Source: Streptococcus sanguinis (GTDB lineage Bacteria; Bacillota; Bacilli; Lactobacillales; Streptococcaceae). Taken from it: a stretch of DNA of 64,000 bases. Shown one piece after another: positions 1 through 8,591 of this stretch; the first letter of the stretch is position 1, and the number at the start of each line of letters is the position of its first letter. The translations under genes were made by a program, and so were the position numbers. The stretch spans positions 124,001 to 188,000 of the forward strand of contig NZ_JAHZPA010000002.1 of NCBI RefSeq assembly GCF_019929225.1, given 5' to 3'. The notes beneath the pieces are model-generated. The model did not search any database and was not told where the DNA came from. It saw only the letters and a list, made by a program, of their open reading frames with translations.

Positions 1-747
1 CTGAAGCGCTCGGAAGAGCAGATGCAGGAAGATTTGCCCTATAATGCTATTACGCGTCAGTTGGCTGATATTATCCACTGCAATGCTTGCATTATCAATA
101 GCAAGGGACGTCTTCTAGGCTATTTCATGCGATATAAGACCAATAATGACCGTGTGGAAGCTTTTTTCCAAGATAAGAATTTCCCAGAGGAGTATGTCCA
201 AGAAGCCAATCTGATCTATGAAACGGAGGCTAATCTACCGGTTACGCATGATTTGACGATTTTTCCGGTAGAGACCAAGGATGATTTTCCAGATGGCCTG
301 ACTACCATTGCTCCCATTCATGTTTCAGGGATTCGTTTAGGGTCATTGATTATCTGGCGTAATGACAAGGAATTTGCGGACGATGATCTGATTTTGGTTG
401 AGATTGCCAGCACAGTGGTTGGTATCCAGCTGCTTAACTTCCAGCGGGAAGAGGATGAGAAAAATATCCGCCGCCGGACGGCAGTGACCATGGCAGTCAA
501 TACCCTGTCTTACTCAGAACTGAGAGCTGTTTCAGCAATTTTGGGCGAGCTGAATGGCAATGAAGGCCAGCTGACTGCATCTGTCATTGCTGATCGCATT
601 GGGATTACCCGCTCAGTGATTGTTAATGCCTTGCGCAAGCTGGAAAGTGCTGGGATTATTGAAAGCCGCTCGCTAGGGATGAAGGGAACTTATCTGAAAG
701 TCCTGATTCCGGATGTCTTTGATGAAATTAAAAAGAGGGACTACTAA
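1..747 (+). CDS. codY: CodY, GTP/branched-chain amino acid-sensing repressor (5' end cut off by window)
   Basis: Global nutritional repressor that binds isoleucine/valine in an N-terminal GAF domain and DNA through a C-terminal winged helix. The frame is open from base 1 (L-K-R-S-E-E-Q before the first visible Met at base 22), so the native start lies upstream. 248 residues are visible, so about 14 are missing compared with the usual 261-262. The GAF part runs to about residue 150 and the winged helix contains [19 protein letters not shown], the CodY DNA-recognition helix. The stop codon shares one base with the start of pncA (TAATG), so the two are translationally coupled. Identification is firm because the sequence is near-invariant in streptococci. 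Confidence 0.97.
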   Translation: MKRSEEQMQEDLPYNAITRQLADIIHCNACIINSKGRLLGYFMRYKTNNDRVEAFFQDKNFPEEYVQEANLIYETEANLPVTHDLTIFPVETKDDFPDGLTTIAPIHVSGIRLGSLIIWRNDKEFADDDLILVEIASTVVGIQLLNFQREEDEKNIRRRTAVTMAVNTLSYSELRAVSAILGELNGNEGQLTASVIADRIGITRSVIVNALRKLESAGIIESRSLGMKGTYLKVLIPDVFDEIKKRDY

Positions 748-1304
748 TGGCTAAAGCACTGATTTCCATTGATTATACAGTTGATTTTGTCGCAGATGAG
801 GGCAAGTTGACAGCAGGAGCGCCCGCTCAGGCAATTTCTGAAGCCATTGCTCAAGTGACAGAGGCAGCTTTTGACAGAGGCGATTATATCTTCTTTGCTA
901 TTGATGCCCATGATGAGAATGATTCCTTTCACCCTGAGAGTAAGCTGTTTCCACCTCACAATATCAAAGGGACCAGCGGTCGCAATCTTTATGGTCCTTT
1001 GGCTGATTTTTATGAGAAGTATCAAGCAGACTCTCGGGTCTTTTGGATGGATAAGCGCCATTATTCTGCTTTTTCTGGTACGGATTTAGATATCCGCCTG
1101 CGGGAAAGAAAGGTAGATACGGTTATTTTGACAGGGGTCTTGACGGATATTTGCGTCTTGCATACAGCGATTGATGCCTATAATCTTGGTTATCAGATTC
1201 AGGTGGTAGAGCCAGCTGTAGCTTCTCTGTCAGAGGAAAATCACAAATTTGCCTTAAACCACTTGCAAAATGTCCTGGGTTCGACTATAATAGATACAAT
1301 TTAA
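747..1304 (+). CDS. pncA: Nicotinamidase (cysteine hydrolase, isochorismatase fold)
   Basis: Hydrolyses nicotinamide to nicotinate plus ammonia in NAD salvage; the product feeds the pathway that ends with NadD, also encoded in this window. The catalytic triad D9, K103, C136 and the metal ligands D53, H55, H71 are all in place, matching the spacing known for streptococcal nicotinamidase. Length is 185 residues, normal for the family (about 180-190). It overlaps the codY stop by one base. The aspS promoter lies inside its last codons. Confidence 0.93.
   Translation: MAKALISIDYTVDFVADEGKLTAGAPAQAISEAIAQVTEAAFDRGDYIFFAIDAHDENDSFHPESKLFPPHNIKGTSGRNLYGPLADFYEKYQADSRVFWMDKRHYSAFSGTDLDIRLRERKVDTVILTGVLTDICVLHTAIDAYNLGYQIQVVEPAVASLSEENHKFALNHLQNVLGSTIIDTI
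1263..1291 (+). promoter_or_regulatory. Promoter of the aspS T-box leader
   Basis: TTGCAA (1263-1268), 17-base spacer, TATAAT (1286-1291), inside the 3' end of pncA. Expected transcription start is near 1298, just before the T-box stem I. Confidence 0.75.
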
Positions 1305-1525
1305 GAGTAAAAGAGAAGCAGAGTAGGCTTGCTGACTTGCACAGAGAGTGCTGATAGCTGAGAGCAGCACCAAGAAAGCAAAAACCGAAGAACATGTTTC
1401 GTAATCTTTTGTGTGATTAAGCACAAACGTCGCTCACGTTACGAGCTCAGAGGCTGCCTTTTAGGGCGGCGAATAACAGTGGTACCACGGCTTTCGTCTG
1501 TTTTAGAGACGAAAGCTTTTTATTT
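1298..1525 (+). promoter_or_regulatory. T-box riboswitch controlling aspS (and probably gatCAB)
   Basis: Stem I closes with GAAGCA (1315-1320) pairing TGTTTC (1395-1400). The specifier loop is formed by AGTA on the 5' side and GAAGAACA (1387-1394) on the 3' side. The distal hairpin is GTGCTG/CAGCAC. The T-box antiterminator sequence AACAGTGGTACCACGG (1475-1490), with TGGTACC for the tRNA acceptor end, is followed by a terminator stem GCTTTCGTCT/AGACGAAAGC and a U-run (1490-1524). Uncharged tRNA should favour the antiterminator and read-through into aspS. The specifier reads AAC (Asn) at 1391-1393 if aligned with the conserved following A. GAA (Glu, 1390-1392) overlaps it. No Asp codon sits in the loop. 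The short open frame across this region is not a gene. Confidence 0.9.
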
Positions 1526-1615
1526 TGCAGTAGGTCCAGTGAAGACGATGGGGAAATATAGTAAATATCCTGAACAACAGGGCGGAGCTACTAATTGATT
1601 TGAGAGGGAAAGAAC

Positions 1616-3352
1616 ATGAAAGAAATTTTTATCGGAAACTATGGTTTAGAACAGGTCGGACAGACCATGACCGCAACTGGCTGGGTGGCCAATATCCGAA
1701 ATCACGGTAAGCTGGCCTTTATTGAATTGCGGGATCGCGAGGGATTGCTTCAGGTCTTTGTTGGCGGTGAGATTGAAGATTTTGCCAAGCTGGAAGACAT
1801 TGGCAAAGAGGATGTCATCGCAGTGACTGGGCAAGTAGTTCAGCGGGAAGAGCGCTTTGTCAATAAGTCCATCAAGTCTGGTCAGGTTGAGCTGAGGGCA
1901 GAGAAGATTGAGGTTATTGCTAGCAGTAAGGCCCTGCCTTTTGAGCTGGACCAGCATGCCCATACAGGGGAAGACCTGCGTCAGAAATACCGCTACCTGG
2001 ACTTGCGCCGTGAGAAGATGACACATAACCTCAAACTTCGTCACCAGGTCACCTCAACCATACGGGAATATTTGAACGGTTTGGACTTTTTGGAAGTGGA
2101 GACGCCTTATCTGACCAAGTCAACACCAGAAGGGGCTAGGGATTTCTTAGTTCCTAGTCGGGTCTTTAAAAATCAGTTCTACGCTTTGCCACAGAGCCCG
2201 CAGATGCTCAAGCAGTTGCTGATGGGAGCTGGCCTCGAGCGCTATTATCAGATTGTTCGATGCTTCCGTGACGAAGACCTGCGGGGGGATCGCCAGCCAG
2301 AGTTTACCCAGGTGGATCTGGAGCTGAGTTTTGCCAGTGAGGAAGAAATCCGAGCTTTGGTTGAAGCTATGCTCAAGGCTGTTGTTAAGAAAACTCATGG
2401 TTTAGAGTTGACAGAAGATTTTCTGACTATCAGCTATGAAGAGGCTATGAGCCGCTTTGGTTCTGATAAGCCAGATACGCGCTTTGGTTTAGAGCTAAAG
2501 AGTTTGACGGATTTGTGTCAGTCCAATGATTCGCTGCTCATCAAGAAAGCCTTGGATAATCAAGAGGAAGTGATGGGAATTTGTGTGCCAGATGCGGCTA
2601 GTGCTTTTAGTAAGAAACAACTGAGTCACTACTATCAGGAAATGAAGGAATTTGGTTGCAGTCGTTTTGCCAATCTAAAGGTTGAAAATGGCCAGTTGGT
2701 TGGGGATTTGGCTAGTACCTTTGAGGCTGAGAGTCAGGATTTACTAGCACGTTTTGAGGCCAAGGATGGAGATTTGATTCTGCTAGTCATGGCCAAGAAG
2801 CGTCGGGCTCAGGAAGCTTTGGGACATCTGCGTATAGAAGTCGCAAAAGCTTTAGATTTGATTGACCCGAGTCTGCTTCATTTCCTCTGGGTTGTGGATT
2901 GGCCGCTGCTGGAGTGGAATGAAGACCAAAATCGCTATCAAGCCATGCACCATCCTTTCACACAGGGGATTTTTGAAGATGGACAGGAGCCAGACCAATT
3001 CCGCAGCCATGCCTACGACATCGTCTTGAATGGCTATGAAATTGGCGGTGGGAGTCTGCGGATTCATGACCGGAAGGCTCAGGAAGCTATGTTTGAGCTT
3101 TTAGGCATGAGCCGAGAAGACTATGAACGGGGCTTTGGTTTCTTCCTGGAAGCCTTAGAATACGGCTTCCCACCACACGGCGGCTTGGCTCTGGGCTTAG
3201 ATCGCTTGGTTATGATTTTGGCTGGGGAAGAAAATATCCGCCAAGTCATCGCTTTTCCAAAAAATGGTACTGGCTTTGACCCTATGCTGGAAAGTCCGAG
3301 TTTGGTTGACCAAAGACAGCTCAAAGAACTGCATTTGGAATTGAAGAATTAG
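1616..3352 (+). CDS. aspS: Aspartyl-tRNA synthetase, bacterial type, linked to gatCAB (possibly non-discriminating)
   Basis: Class II synthetase that charges tRNA with aspartate. Residues about 15-95 form the OB-fold anticodon-binding domain. Motif 2 is FRDEDLRGDRQPEFTQ (from F217). A GAD insertion lies around 275-400, and motif 3, GLALGLDR, is near 523-530. At 578 residues it is slightly shorter than typical streptococcal AspRS (about 585), mainly at the C terminus. Its T-box leader and position directly before gatCAB suggest it serves transamidation (Asp-tRNAAsn to Asn-tRNAAsn); that is inference, since tRNA discrimination cannot be read with certainty from sequence. A second AspRS gene elsewhere in the genome would fit. 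SD GAGAGGGAAAG precedes the ATG. Confidence 0.93.
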   Translation: MKEIFIGNYGLEQVGQTMTATGWVANIRNHGKLAFIELRDREGLLQVFVGGEIEDFAKLEDIGKEDVIAVTGQVVQREERFVNKSIKSGQVELRAEKIEVIASSKALPFELDQHAHTGEDLRQKYRYLDLRREKMTHNLKLRHQVTSTIREYLNGLDFLEVETPYLTKSTPEGARDFLVPSRVFKNQFYALPQSPQMLKQLLMGAGLERYYQIVRCFRDEDLRGDRQPEFTQVDLELSFASEEEIRALVEAMLKAVVKKTHGLELTEDFLTISYEEAMSRFGSDKPDTRFGLELKSLTDLCQSNDSLLIKKALDNQEEVMGICVPDAASAFSKKQLSHYYQEMKEFGCSRFANLKVENGQLVGDLASTFEAESQDLLARFEAKDGDLILLVMAKKRRAQEALGHLRIEVAKALDLIDPSLLHFLWVVDWPLLEWNEDQNRYQAMHHPFTQGIFEDGQEPDQFRSHAYDIVLNGYEIGGGSLRIHDRKAQEAMFELLGMSREDYERGFGFFLEALEYGFPPHGGLALGLDRLVMILAGEENIRQVIAFPKNGTGFDPMLESPSLVDQRQLKELHLELKN

Positions 3353-3370
3353 CCTGAAATATGGTAAAAT
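3341..3370 (+). promoter_or_regulatory. Candidate internal promoter for gatCAB
   Basis: TTGAAG (3341-3346), 18-base spacer, TGG-TAAAAT extended -10 (3365-3370), overlapping the aspS stop region. No terminator separates aspS from gatC, so T-box read-through transcripts may also continue into gatCAB. Confidence 0.5.
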
Positions 3371-3418
3371 GAAATGATGCGAATTCCTGAAGAATGGCAG
3401 GAAGAAGCTGAAGAAAAG

Positions 3419-3532
3419 AGCTAGCGGATGGCAAATAAATGAGCGTCCCTAGCTTGTCAAAGTAAAGGTGAGCTGAAGCTTGGAAATAAAGATATCATCT
3501 AGAAATTGTTATTTTTAGTCGCTAAAGCTCAC
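3419..3532 (+). promoter_or_regulatory. Structured leader upstream of gatC, unassigned
   Basis: Two foldable elements lie between the internal promoter and gatC. The first pairs AGCTAG-GGAT (3419-3429) with GTCC-CTAGCT (3445-3454). The second is a wider stem pairing GTGAGCT (3468-3474) with AGCTCAC (3526-3532). No T-box core or known riboswitch motif is visible, and no U-run follows, so a terminator is unlikely. Confidence 0.35.
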
Positions 3533-3555
3533 ATATCTTATGAAAGGAATCAGAG

Positions 3556-3858
3556 ATGAAGATTACTCAAGAAGAAGTAAGTCACGTTGCTAAGCTGTCA
3601 AAACTGGCTTTCTCACCAGAAGAAACGGCTGAGTTTGCGACGACCTTAACCAAGATTGTCGACATGGTCGAATTACTCAATGAAGTGGACACAGAGGGTG
3701 TGCCTTTCACTTCCAATGTAGCTGCCAATATCAACTATATGCGAGAAGATGTGGCTCAGCCAGGCTGGAACCGGGAAGAGCTTTTCCAAAATGTACCTGA
3801 AAAAGAGCGGGGCTACATCAAAGTGCCTGCCATCCTAGATGACGGAGGAGATGCCTAA
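3556..3858 (+). CDS. gatC: Asp-tRNA(Asn)/Glu-tRNA(Gln) amidotransferase subunit C
   Basis: Small scaffold subunit (100 residues) of the GatCAB amidotransferase. It wraps around GatA and helps it fold and join GatB. The sequence has the standard start [17 protein letters not shown] and the family length. SD AAAGGAAT lies about 8 bases before the ATG. The stop codon overlaps the gatA start by one base (TAATG), giving coupled translation in a gatC-gatA-gatB operon. Confidence 0.96.
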   Translation: MKITQEEVSHVAKLSKLAFSPEETAEFATTLTKIVDMVELLNEVDTEGVPFTSNVAANINYMREDVAQPGWNREELFQNVPEKERGYIKVPAILDDGGDA

Positions 3859-5324
3859 TGACTTTTAATCACAAGACCATTGAAGAACTGCATGACTTGC
3901 TGGTCAAGAAAGAAATTTCTGCGGTAGAGTTAACTCAGGCGACTTTGGCAGACATCAAAGAACGTGAAGCAGCTGTGGACAGCTTCATTACTGTCAGCGA
4001 AGAGGAGGCTTTGGCTCAGGCTGCGGCTCTAGATGCTAAGGGCATTGATGCTGACAATCTTATGAGCGGCATTCCACTGGCAGTTAAGGACAATATCTCA
4101 ACCAAGGGAATGTTGACGACGGCTGCTTCTAAGATACTCTACAATTACAAGCCGATTTTCGATGCGACTAGCGTAGAGAAGCTTTACGGTAAGGACATGA
4201 TTATCGTCGGGAAGACCAACATGGACGAGTTCGCCATGGGGGGCTCCAGCGAAAACTCTTACTTTAAGACGACTAAGAATGCTTGGGACAGTAGCAAGGT
4301 TCCTGGTGGATCATCTGGTGGTTCAGCAACAGCTGTTGCCTCTGGTCAGGTCCGTCTGTCACTGGGTTCAGATACGGGTGGTTCTATTCGTCAGCCGGCT
4401 TCCTTTAACGGTGTAGTTGGTCTCAAGCCAACCTACGGCCGGGTTTCGCGTTTTGGTCTCATTGCTTTTGGTTCTTCTTTAGACCAGATTGGGCCTTTCT
4501 CTCAGACAGTTAAGGAAAATGCTCAACTTCTGAATGTTATTTCTGGTAATGATCCTAAGGATTCGACATCATCACAAGAGGAAGTGCCAGACTTTACCAG
4601 CAAGATTGGCCAAGACATTAAGGGCATGAAGATTGCCTTGCCTAAGGAATACATGGGTGAGGGAATTGACAGCAAGGTCAAGGAAACGATTCTGGCAGCG
4701 GCGAAGCACTTGGAAAGTCTAGGAGCCATCGTTGAAGAAGTCAGCCTGCCCCACAGCAAGTACGGCGTGGCTGTTTACTATATCATTGCTTCCTCTGAGG
4801 CTAGCTCTAACCTGCAGCGTTTTGATGGTATTCGCTATGGCTACCGCGCAGAAGGCATTGAAAATCTAGAAGATGTCTATGTCAAATCTCGCAGTGAAGG
4901 CTTTGGTGAAGAGGTGAAACGCCGCATCATGCTGGGAACTTTCAGTTTGTCATCTGGTTACTACGATGCCTACTTCAAAAAAGCTGGTCAGGTTCGGACC
5001 TTGATTATGCAGGATTTTGCCAAGGTATTTGAAAAATATGATTTGATTTTAGGCCCAACTGCACCAACTGTAGCTTATGACTTGGGCAGTCAAAACCAAG
5101 ATCCAGTGGCCATGTATCTGGCTGACCTTTTAACCATTCCAGTCAATCTGGCTGGCCTGCCTGGAATTTCAATCCCAGCCGGCTTTGCAGATGGTCTTCC
5201 AGTTGGCTTGCAGCTGATTGGGAACCACTTTGATGAAGCGACCATCTATCAGGCAGCCGCAGCATTTGAAGCGACGACTGACTATCACAAACAGCAGCCA
5301 GTTATCTTTGGAGGTGAAAAATAA
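3858..5324 (+). CDS. gatA: Asp-tRNA(Asn)/Glu-tRNA(Gln) amidotransferase subunit A (amidase)
   Basis: Glutaminase subunit that releases ammonia from glutamine for transamidation of mischarged tRNA. It belongs to the amidase-signature family, with the Ser-cisSer-Lys triad complete: K77 (LAVKDN), S152 (PGGSSGGSA) and nucleophile S176 ([10 protein letters not shown]). At 488 residues it has the expected length. It is one-base coupled at both ends, to gatC and gatB. Streptococci need GatCAB for Gln-tRNAGln; the aspS neighbour suggests use for Asn-tRNAAsn too. Confidence 0.97.
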   Translation: MTFNHKTIEELHDLLVKKEISAVELTQATLADIKEREAAVDSFITVSEEEALAQAAALDAKGIDADNLMSGIPLAVKDNISTKGMLTTAASKILYNYKPIFDATSVEKLYGKDMIIVGKTNMDEFAMGGSSENSYFKTTKNAWDSSKVPGGSSGGSATAVASGQVRLSLGSDTGGSIRQPASFNGVVGLKPTYGRVSRFGLIAFGSSLDQIGPFSQTVKENAQLLNVISGNDPKDSTSSQEEVPDFTSKIGQDIKGMKIALPKEYMGEGIDSKVKETILAAAKHLESLGAIVEEVSLPHSKYGVAVYYIIASSEASSNLQRFDGIRYGYRAEGIENLEDVYVKSRSEGFGEEVKRRIMLGTFSLSSGYYDAYFKKAGQVRTLIMQDFAKVFEKYDLILGPTAPTVAYDLGSQNQDPVAMYLADLLTIPVNLAGLPGISIPAGFADGLPVGLQLIGNHFDEATIYQAAAAFEATTDYHKQQPVIFGGEK

Positions 5325-6757
5325 TGAACTTTGAAACAGTTATCGGACTGGAAGTCCATGTTGAATTGAAGACCAATTCAAAAATTTTCTCACCGGCTCC
5401 AGCTCACTTCGGTGAAGATCCCAATGCCAACACCAATATCATTGACTGGTCCTTCCCAGGTGTTCTGCCTGTTATGAATAAAGGTGTTATCGACTATGGT
5501 ATCAAGGCTGCTCTGGCTTTGAACATGGATATTCACCAAAAGATGCACTTTGACCGCAAGAATTACTTCTATCCGGACAATCCCAAAGCCTATCAAATTT
5601 CTCAGTTTGATGAGCCGATTGGCTACAATGGCTGGATTGAAATTGAGCTAGAAGACGGTACAACCAAAAAAATCCGTATCGAGCGGGCCCACTTGGAAGA
5701 AGATGCCGGAAAGAATACCCACGGTAGTGACGGCTATTCTTATGTGGACCTCAACCGCCAAGGAGTGCCACTGATTGAGATTGTATCCGAAGCAGATATG
5801 CGCAGTCCAGAAGAAGCTTATGCCTATCTGACTGCCCTCAAGGAAATCATCCAGTACACTGGGATCTCTGATGTCAAGATGGAAGAGGGCTCCATGCGGG
5901 TCGATGCCAATATTTCCATCCGTCCTTACGGGCAGGAAGAGTTTGGTACTAAGACTGAGCTGAAAAACCTCAACTCCTTCAACTTTGTTCGTAAGGGTCT
6001 AGCATTTGAGGAAAAACGCCAAGCAGAAATCCTACGCAGCGGTGGCCAAATCCGTCAGGAAACCCGTCGTTATGACGAAGCGACTGGTGAAACCCTACTT
6101 ATGCGGGTTAAGGAAGGTTCAGCTGATTACCGTTACTTCCCTGAGCCTGATCTACCTATCTTTGAGATTGAAGAGGCTTGGATTGAGCAAGTACGCAGTA
6201 GCCTGCCAGCCTTTCCAAAAGAGCGCCGGGCTAAGTATGTGGGCGATTACGGTCTGTCTGACTACGATGCTAAGCAGTTGACAGCGACGAAAGCAGTTTC
6301 AGATTTCTTTGAAGCAGCTCTTGCCGCAGGAGGTGACGCTAAGGCTGTCTCTAACTGGCTCCAAGGAGAAGTGGCTCAATACCTCAATGCCGAAGGCAAG
6401 ACTATCTCTGATATTGAGCTGACACCTGAGAACCTGACTGAGATGATTGCTCTGATTGCAGACGGAACGATTTCTTCTAAGATTGCTAAGAAGGTCTTTG
6501 TCCATCTAGCTAAAAACGGTGGCTCTGCCAAGGAATATGTGCAGAAAGCAGGCCTGATTCAAATCTCAGACCCAGCCCAGCTTCTTCCAATCATCCAAGA
6601 AGTATTTGCCAACAATGAAAAAGCTATTAATGACTATAAGGGCGGCAATAAGAATGCGGCTAAATCCCTGATCGGTCAATTGATGAAGGCTACTAAGGGG
6701 CAAGCCAACCCACAAGTAGCGCAAAAACTGCTTAATGAAGAGTTGGAGAAATTATAG
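5324..6757 (+). CDS. gatB: Asp-tRNA(Asn)/Glu-tRNA(Gln) amidotransferase subunit B
   Basis: Kinase-transamidase subunit that activates the Glu or Asp side chain on tRNA with ATP and transfers the ammonia delivered from GatA. The N-terminal cradle domain starts [15 protein letters not shown] and contains the conserved [11 protein letters not shown] segment. The C-terminal helical and YqeY-like tail domain (about 300-477) binds the tRNA elbow. At 477 residues it is full length. It is the last gene of the operon and is followed by a strong terminator. Confidence 0.97.
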   Translation: MNFETVIGLEVHVELKTNSKIFSPAPAHFGEDPNANTNIIDWSFPGVLPVMNKGVIDYGIKAALALNMDIHQKMHFDRKNYFYPDNPKAYQISQFDEPIGYNGWIEIELEDGTTKKIRIERAHLEEDAGKNTHGSDGYSYVDLNRQGVPLIEIVSEADMRSPEEAYAYLTALKEIIQYTGISDVKMEEGSMRVDANISIRPYGQEEFGTKTELKNLNSFNFVRKGLAFEEKRQAEILRSGGQIRQETRRYDEATGETLLMRVKEGSADYRYFPEPDLPIFEIEEAWIEQVRSSLPAFPKERRAKYVGDYGLSDYDAKQLTATKAVSDFFEAALAAGGDAKAVSNWLQGEVAQYLNAEGKTISDIELTPENLTEMIALIADGTISSKIAKKVFVHLAKNGGSAKEYVQKAGLIQISDPAQLLPIIQEVFANNEKAINDYKGGNKNAAKSLIGQLMKATKGQANPQVAQKLLNEELEKL

Positions 6758-6768
6758 AAATAAGTAGA

Positions 6769-6793
6769 AAACCAGTCGTGAGGCTGGTTTTTA
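6769..6793 (+). terminator. Rho-independent terminator of gatCAB
   Basis: AAACCAG (6769-6775) pairs with CTGGTTT (6784-6790) and the pairing runs into a T-rich tail. Confidence 0.85.
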
Positions 6794-6819
6794 ATCTTTT
6801 CTTTAGCCATTAGTTATGT

Positions 6820-6825
6820 TAAAAT
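6820..6825 (+). promoter_or_regulatory. Candidate extended -10 (TATGTTAAAAT) for the 6851 gene
   Basis: TAAAAT with an upstream TG, 25 bases before the gene. No convincing -35 element. Confidence 0.4.
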
Positions 6826-6850
6826 AATTAAAAAAACAAAGGAGTCTTTT

Positions 6851-7207
6851 ATGTCGGAAATCAAAGTGAAACGTGGGACAGGTTTTGTTGGAATTATTGG
6901 AAAGTTTCCAATCTTTATTAATGATCAGAAAGTGGGCGCAATTAAGAATGGTGATGAGGCTGTCTTCCCTATTGAGGGGGAAGAAGCTGTTGTTCGTGTA
7001 GGAGCAGCTCCTATGAAAACCAAGCCAGTAACAGTTAAAGCAGGACAAACCTTGCTGATTGAAACTAATTTTACTAATTTTTCCGTTTATTTAGTAACTT
7101 TAGTGGTTGCGCTTCTATTTGGCGGATGGCTTCGTGTGATTCTCTTGATTCTTTGTATTAGCTTCCTCTTCCTTCTGCCTTTTTATACTGCTAGAATTGC
7201 AGAATAA
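6851..7207 (+). CDS. Small membrane protein with N-terminal beta-rich domain, function unknown
   Basis: 118 residues. The first 75 are soluble and beta-rich (FPIFINDQKVGAIKNGDEAVF), resembling PEGA-like or carrier-type small domains. They are followed by two hydrophobic segments (about 77-95 and 97-113) that should anchor the protein in the membrane. SD AAAGGAG sits 7 bases before the ATG. It is monocistronic between two terminators. I do not recognise a characterised relative. Confidence 0.7.
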   Translation: MSEIKVKRGTGFVGIIGKFPIFINDQKVGAIKNGDEAVFPIEGEEAVVRVGAAPMKTKPVTVKAGQTLLIETNFTNFSVYLVTLVVALLFGGWLRVILLILCISFLFLLPFYTARIAE

Positions 7208-7214
7208 GTCTATG

Positions 7215-7236
7215 ACCAGCTGATGCTGGTTTTTTG
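7215..7236 (+). terminator. Rho-independent terminator
   Basis: ACCAGC-TGAT-GCTGGT (7215-7230) followed by TTTTT, directly after the small membrane protein gene. Confidence 0.85.
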
Positions 7237-7267
7237 TATGCTATTTTTTGAAAATGTAGCTAATCTT

Positions 7268-7296
7268 TTGACAAGATTTTTGAAAGGGTTTACAAT
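7268..7296 (+). promoter_or_regulatory. Promoter with overlapping cre site (CcpA) for the butanediol dehydrogenase gene
   Basis: Consensus -35 TTGACA (7268-7273), 17-base spacer, -10 TACAAT (7291-7296). The sequence TGAAAGGGTTTACA (7281-7294) sits across the spacer and -10 and differs by one base from the cre consensus TGWAANCGNTNWCA. Binding of CcpA-HPr(Ser-P) there would block RNA polymerase. Confidence 0.7.
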
Positions 7297-7328
7297 AAAG
7301 CTAACAAATTATAAAGTGAGGTATGTTT

Positions 7329-8375
7329 ATGGCAAAAATGAATGCTGCGCGTTGGTATGGCGCTAAAGATGTTCGTATTGAAGAAGTGGATGTACCAGAA
7401 GTCAAACCACATCAGGTCAAGATTGCGGTCAAGTTCACAGGAATCTGTGGAACTGACTTGCATGAATATCTGGACGGACCGATTTTTATACCGACGGAAA
7501 CTGAGCATGTCTACTCTGGCCAGAAAGCGCCTGTAACTTTGGGACATGAGTTTGCTGGGGAAATTGTTGAGGTTGGCAGTGCTGTGACACGGGTCAAAGT
7601 TGGCGACCGGGTGACAGTTGAGCCCATTTTAGCTAAGCATAATCTTGTCGGTGATTATAATCTGGACCCTAATCTAAACTTTGTCGGTTTGGCGGCAGAC
7701 GGCGGTTTTGCCAAATACTGTGTTTTGGACGGAGACATTGTTCACAAAGTTCCAGACAGCCTTAGCTATGAGCAGGCTGCCTTGACCGAACCTGCTGCTG
7801 TGGCTGTTTATGCAGTTCGTCAGTCAGCTCTTAAGACGGGCGATACCGCAGTTGTCTTCGGTTTGGGGCCAATCGGGCTCTTGATTATTGAGGCTTTGCG
7901 GGCAGCCGGTGCCTCTAAGATTTATGGAGTTGAATTATCTCCAGAACGCCAAGCCAAGGCAGAGGAGCTTGGGGCCATCATTGTGCGACCAGAAGAAGGT
8001 GAAGATGTGGTAGCTGCTGTTCAGCGTTTAACTGGTGGCGGGGCAGATGTGTCTTATGAAGTGACTGGGGTGCCGGTTGTGCTGGGACAAGCTTTAGCTG
8101 CTGTCCACAAGGCCGGAGAATGTATGGTGGTTTCTATCTGGGAACGAGAAGCTAGCATCAACCCTAATGAATTTGCCATTCAAGAAAAATCGCTTAAGGG
8201 TATTATCGCCTATCGGCATATTTTCCCTAAGGTGCTGGAGCTGATGGAGCAGGGTTATTTCTCTGCTGACAAGCTTGTGACCAAGAAGATTAAGCTAGAG
8301 GATATTGTGCAAGAAGGCTTTATCGAGCTGACTCAGGACAAGGCTCAGATCAAGATTTTGGTATCGCCAGAATAA
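7329..8375 (+). CDS. Zinc-dependent alcohol dehydrogenase, (R,R)-butanediol dehydrogenase-like
   Basis: Medium-chain dehydrogenase/reductase expected to interconvert acetoin and 2,3-butanediol (or a related polyol) with NAD(H). Catalytic zinc ligands C40, H73 and E74 are present, as is the LTEPAAVAVYA segment. The Rossmann glycine motif is GLGPIGLL. The structural-zinc lobe around residues 95-115 contains no cysteines, unlike BdhA/ButB. I chose the ATG at 7329, not 7323, because the SD GTGAGG then has a 7-base spacing. The gene stands alone, flanked by terminators, with a cre-containing promoter that predicts catabolite repression. Substrate is inferred from family resemblance. Confidence 0.85.
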   Translation: MAKMNAARWYGAKDVRIEEVDVPEVKPHQVKIAVKFTGICGTDLHEYLDGPIFIPTETEHVYSGQKAPVTLGHEFAGEIVEVGSAVTRVKVGDRVTVEPILAKHNLVGDYNLDPNLNFVGLAADGGFAKYCVLDGDIVHKVPDSLSYEQAALTEPAAVAVYAVRQSALKTGDTAVVFGLGPIGLLIIEALRAAGASKIYGVELSPERQAKAEELGAIIVRPEEGEDVVAAVQRLTGGGADVSYEVTGVPVVLGQALAAVHKAGECMVVSIWEREASINPNEFAIQEKSLKGIIAYRHIFPKVLELMEQGYFSADKLVTKKIKLEDIVQEGFIELTQDKAQIKILVSPE

Positions 8376-8400
8376 AATCTTTGCTTAATCATGAGACGAA

Positions 8401-8425
8401 AATCAGTCAAAACTGGCTGATTTTT
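8401..8425 (+). terminator. Rho-independent terminator
   Basis: AATCAGTCA pairs with TGGCTGATT (one G-T pair) and is followed by a T-run, after the dehydrogenase gene. Confidence 0.8.
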
Positions 8426-8491
8426 CTTTATGGATTGTGCTGTAATAAGTAAAGATTTAGAAAGAGGTTGGGATGTCAAAAGTTTTGAAAG

Positions 8492-8584
8492 GTTCATTTC
8501 ATATTTTTCTGAAAGTCGCTTTAAGCTGATTCCTTGTTTTCTTAGTTCATAGATTCGAACTTTATCCTCATAAGTTAATTTCAT
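8492..8584 (-). pseudogene. Remnant of an IS transposase OrfA (N terminus only)
   Basis: The reverse strand from the ATG at 8584 reads MKLTYEDKVRIYELRKQG and continues LKRLSEKYEMN, a helix-turn-helix start typical of the first reading frame of streptococcal IS3-type transposases. After about 31 residues the similarity is lost and the frame runs into unrelated sequence that reaches the dehydrogenase gene. No DDE domain, second frame or right-hand inverted repeat is visible. It lies between two convergently transcribed genes. Confidence 0.65.
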
Positions 8585-8591
8585 TTAAAAA

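Noticed and set aside
1413..1598. 61-codon open frame before aspS
   Set aside because: It lies across the T-box antiterminator and terminator; there is no protein similarity and its sequence is explained by RNA structure.
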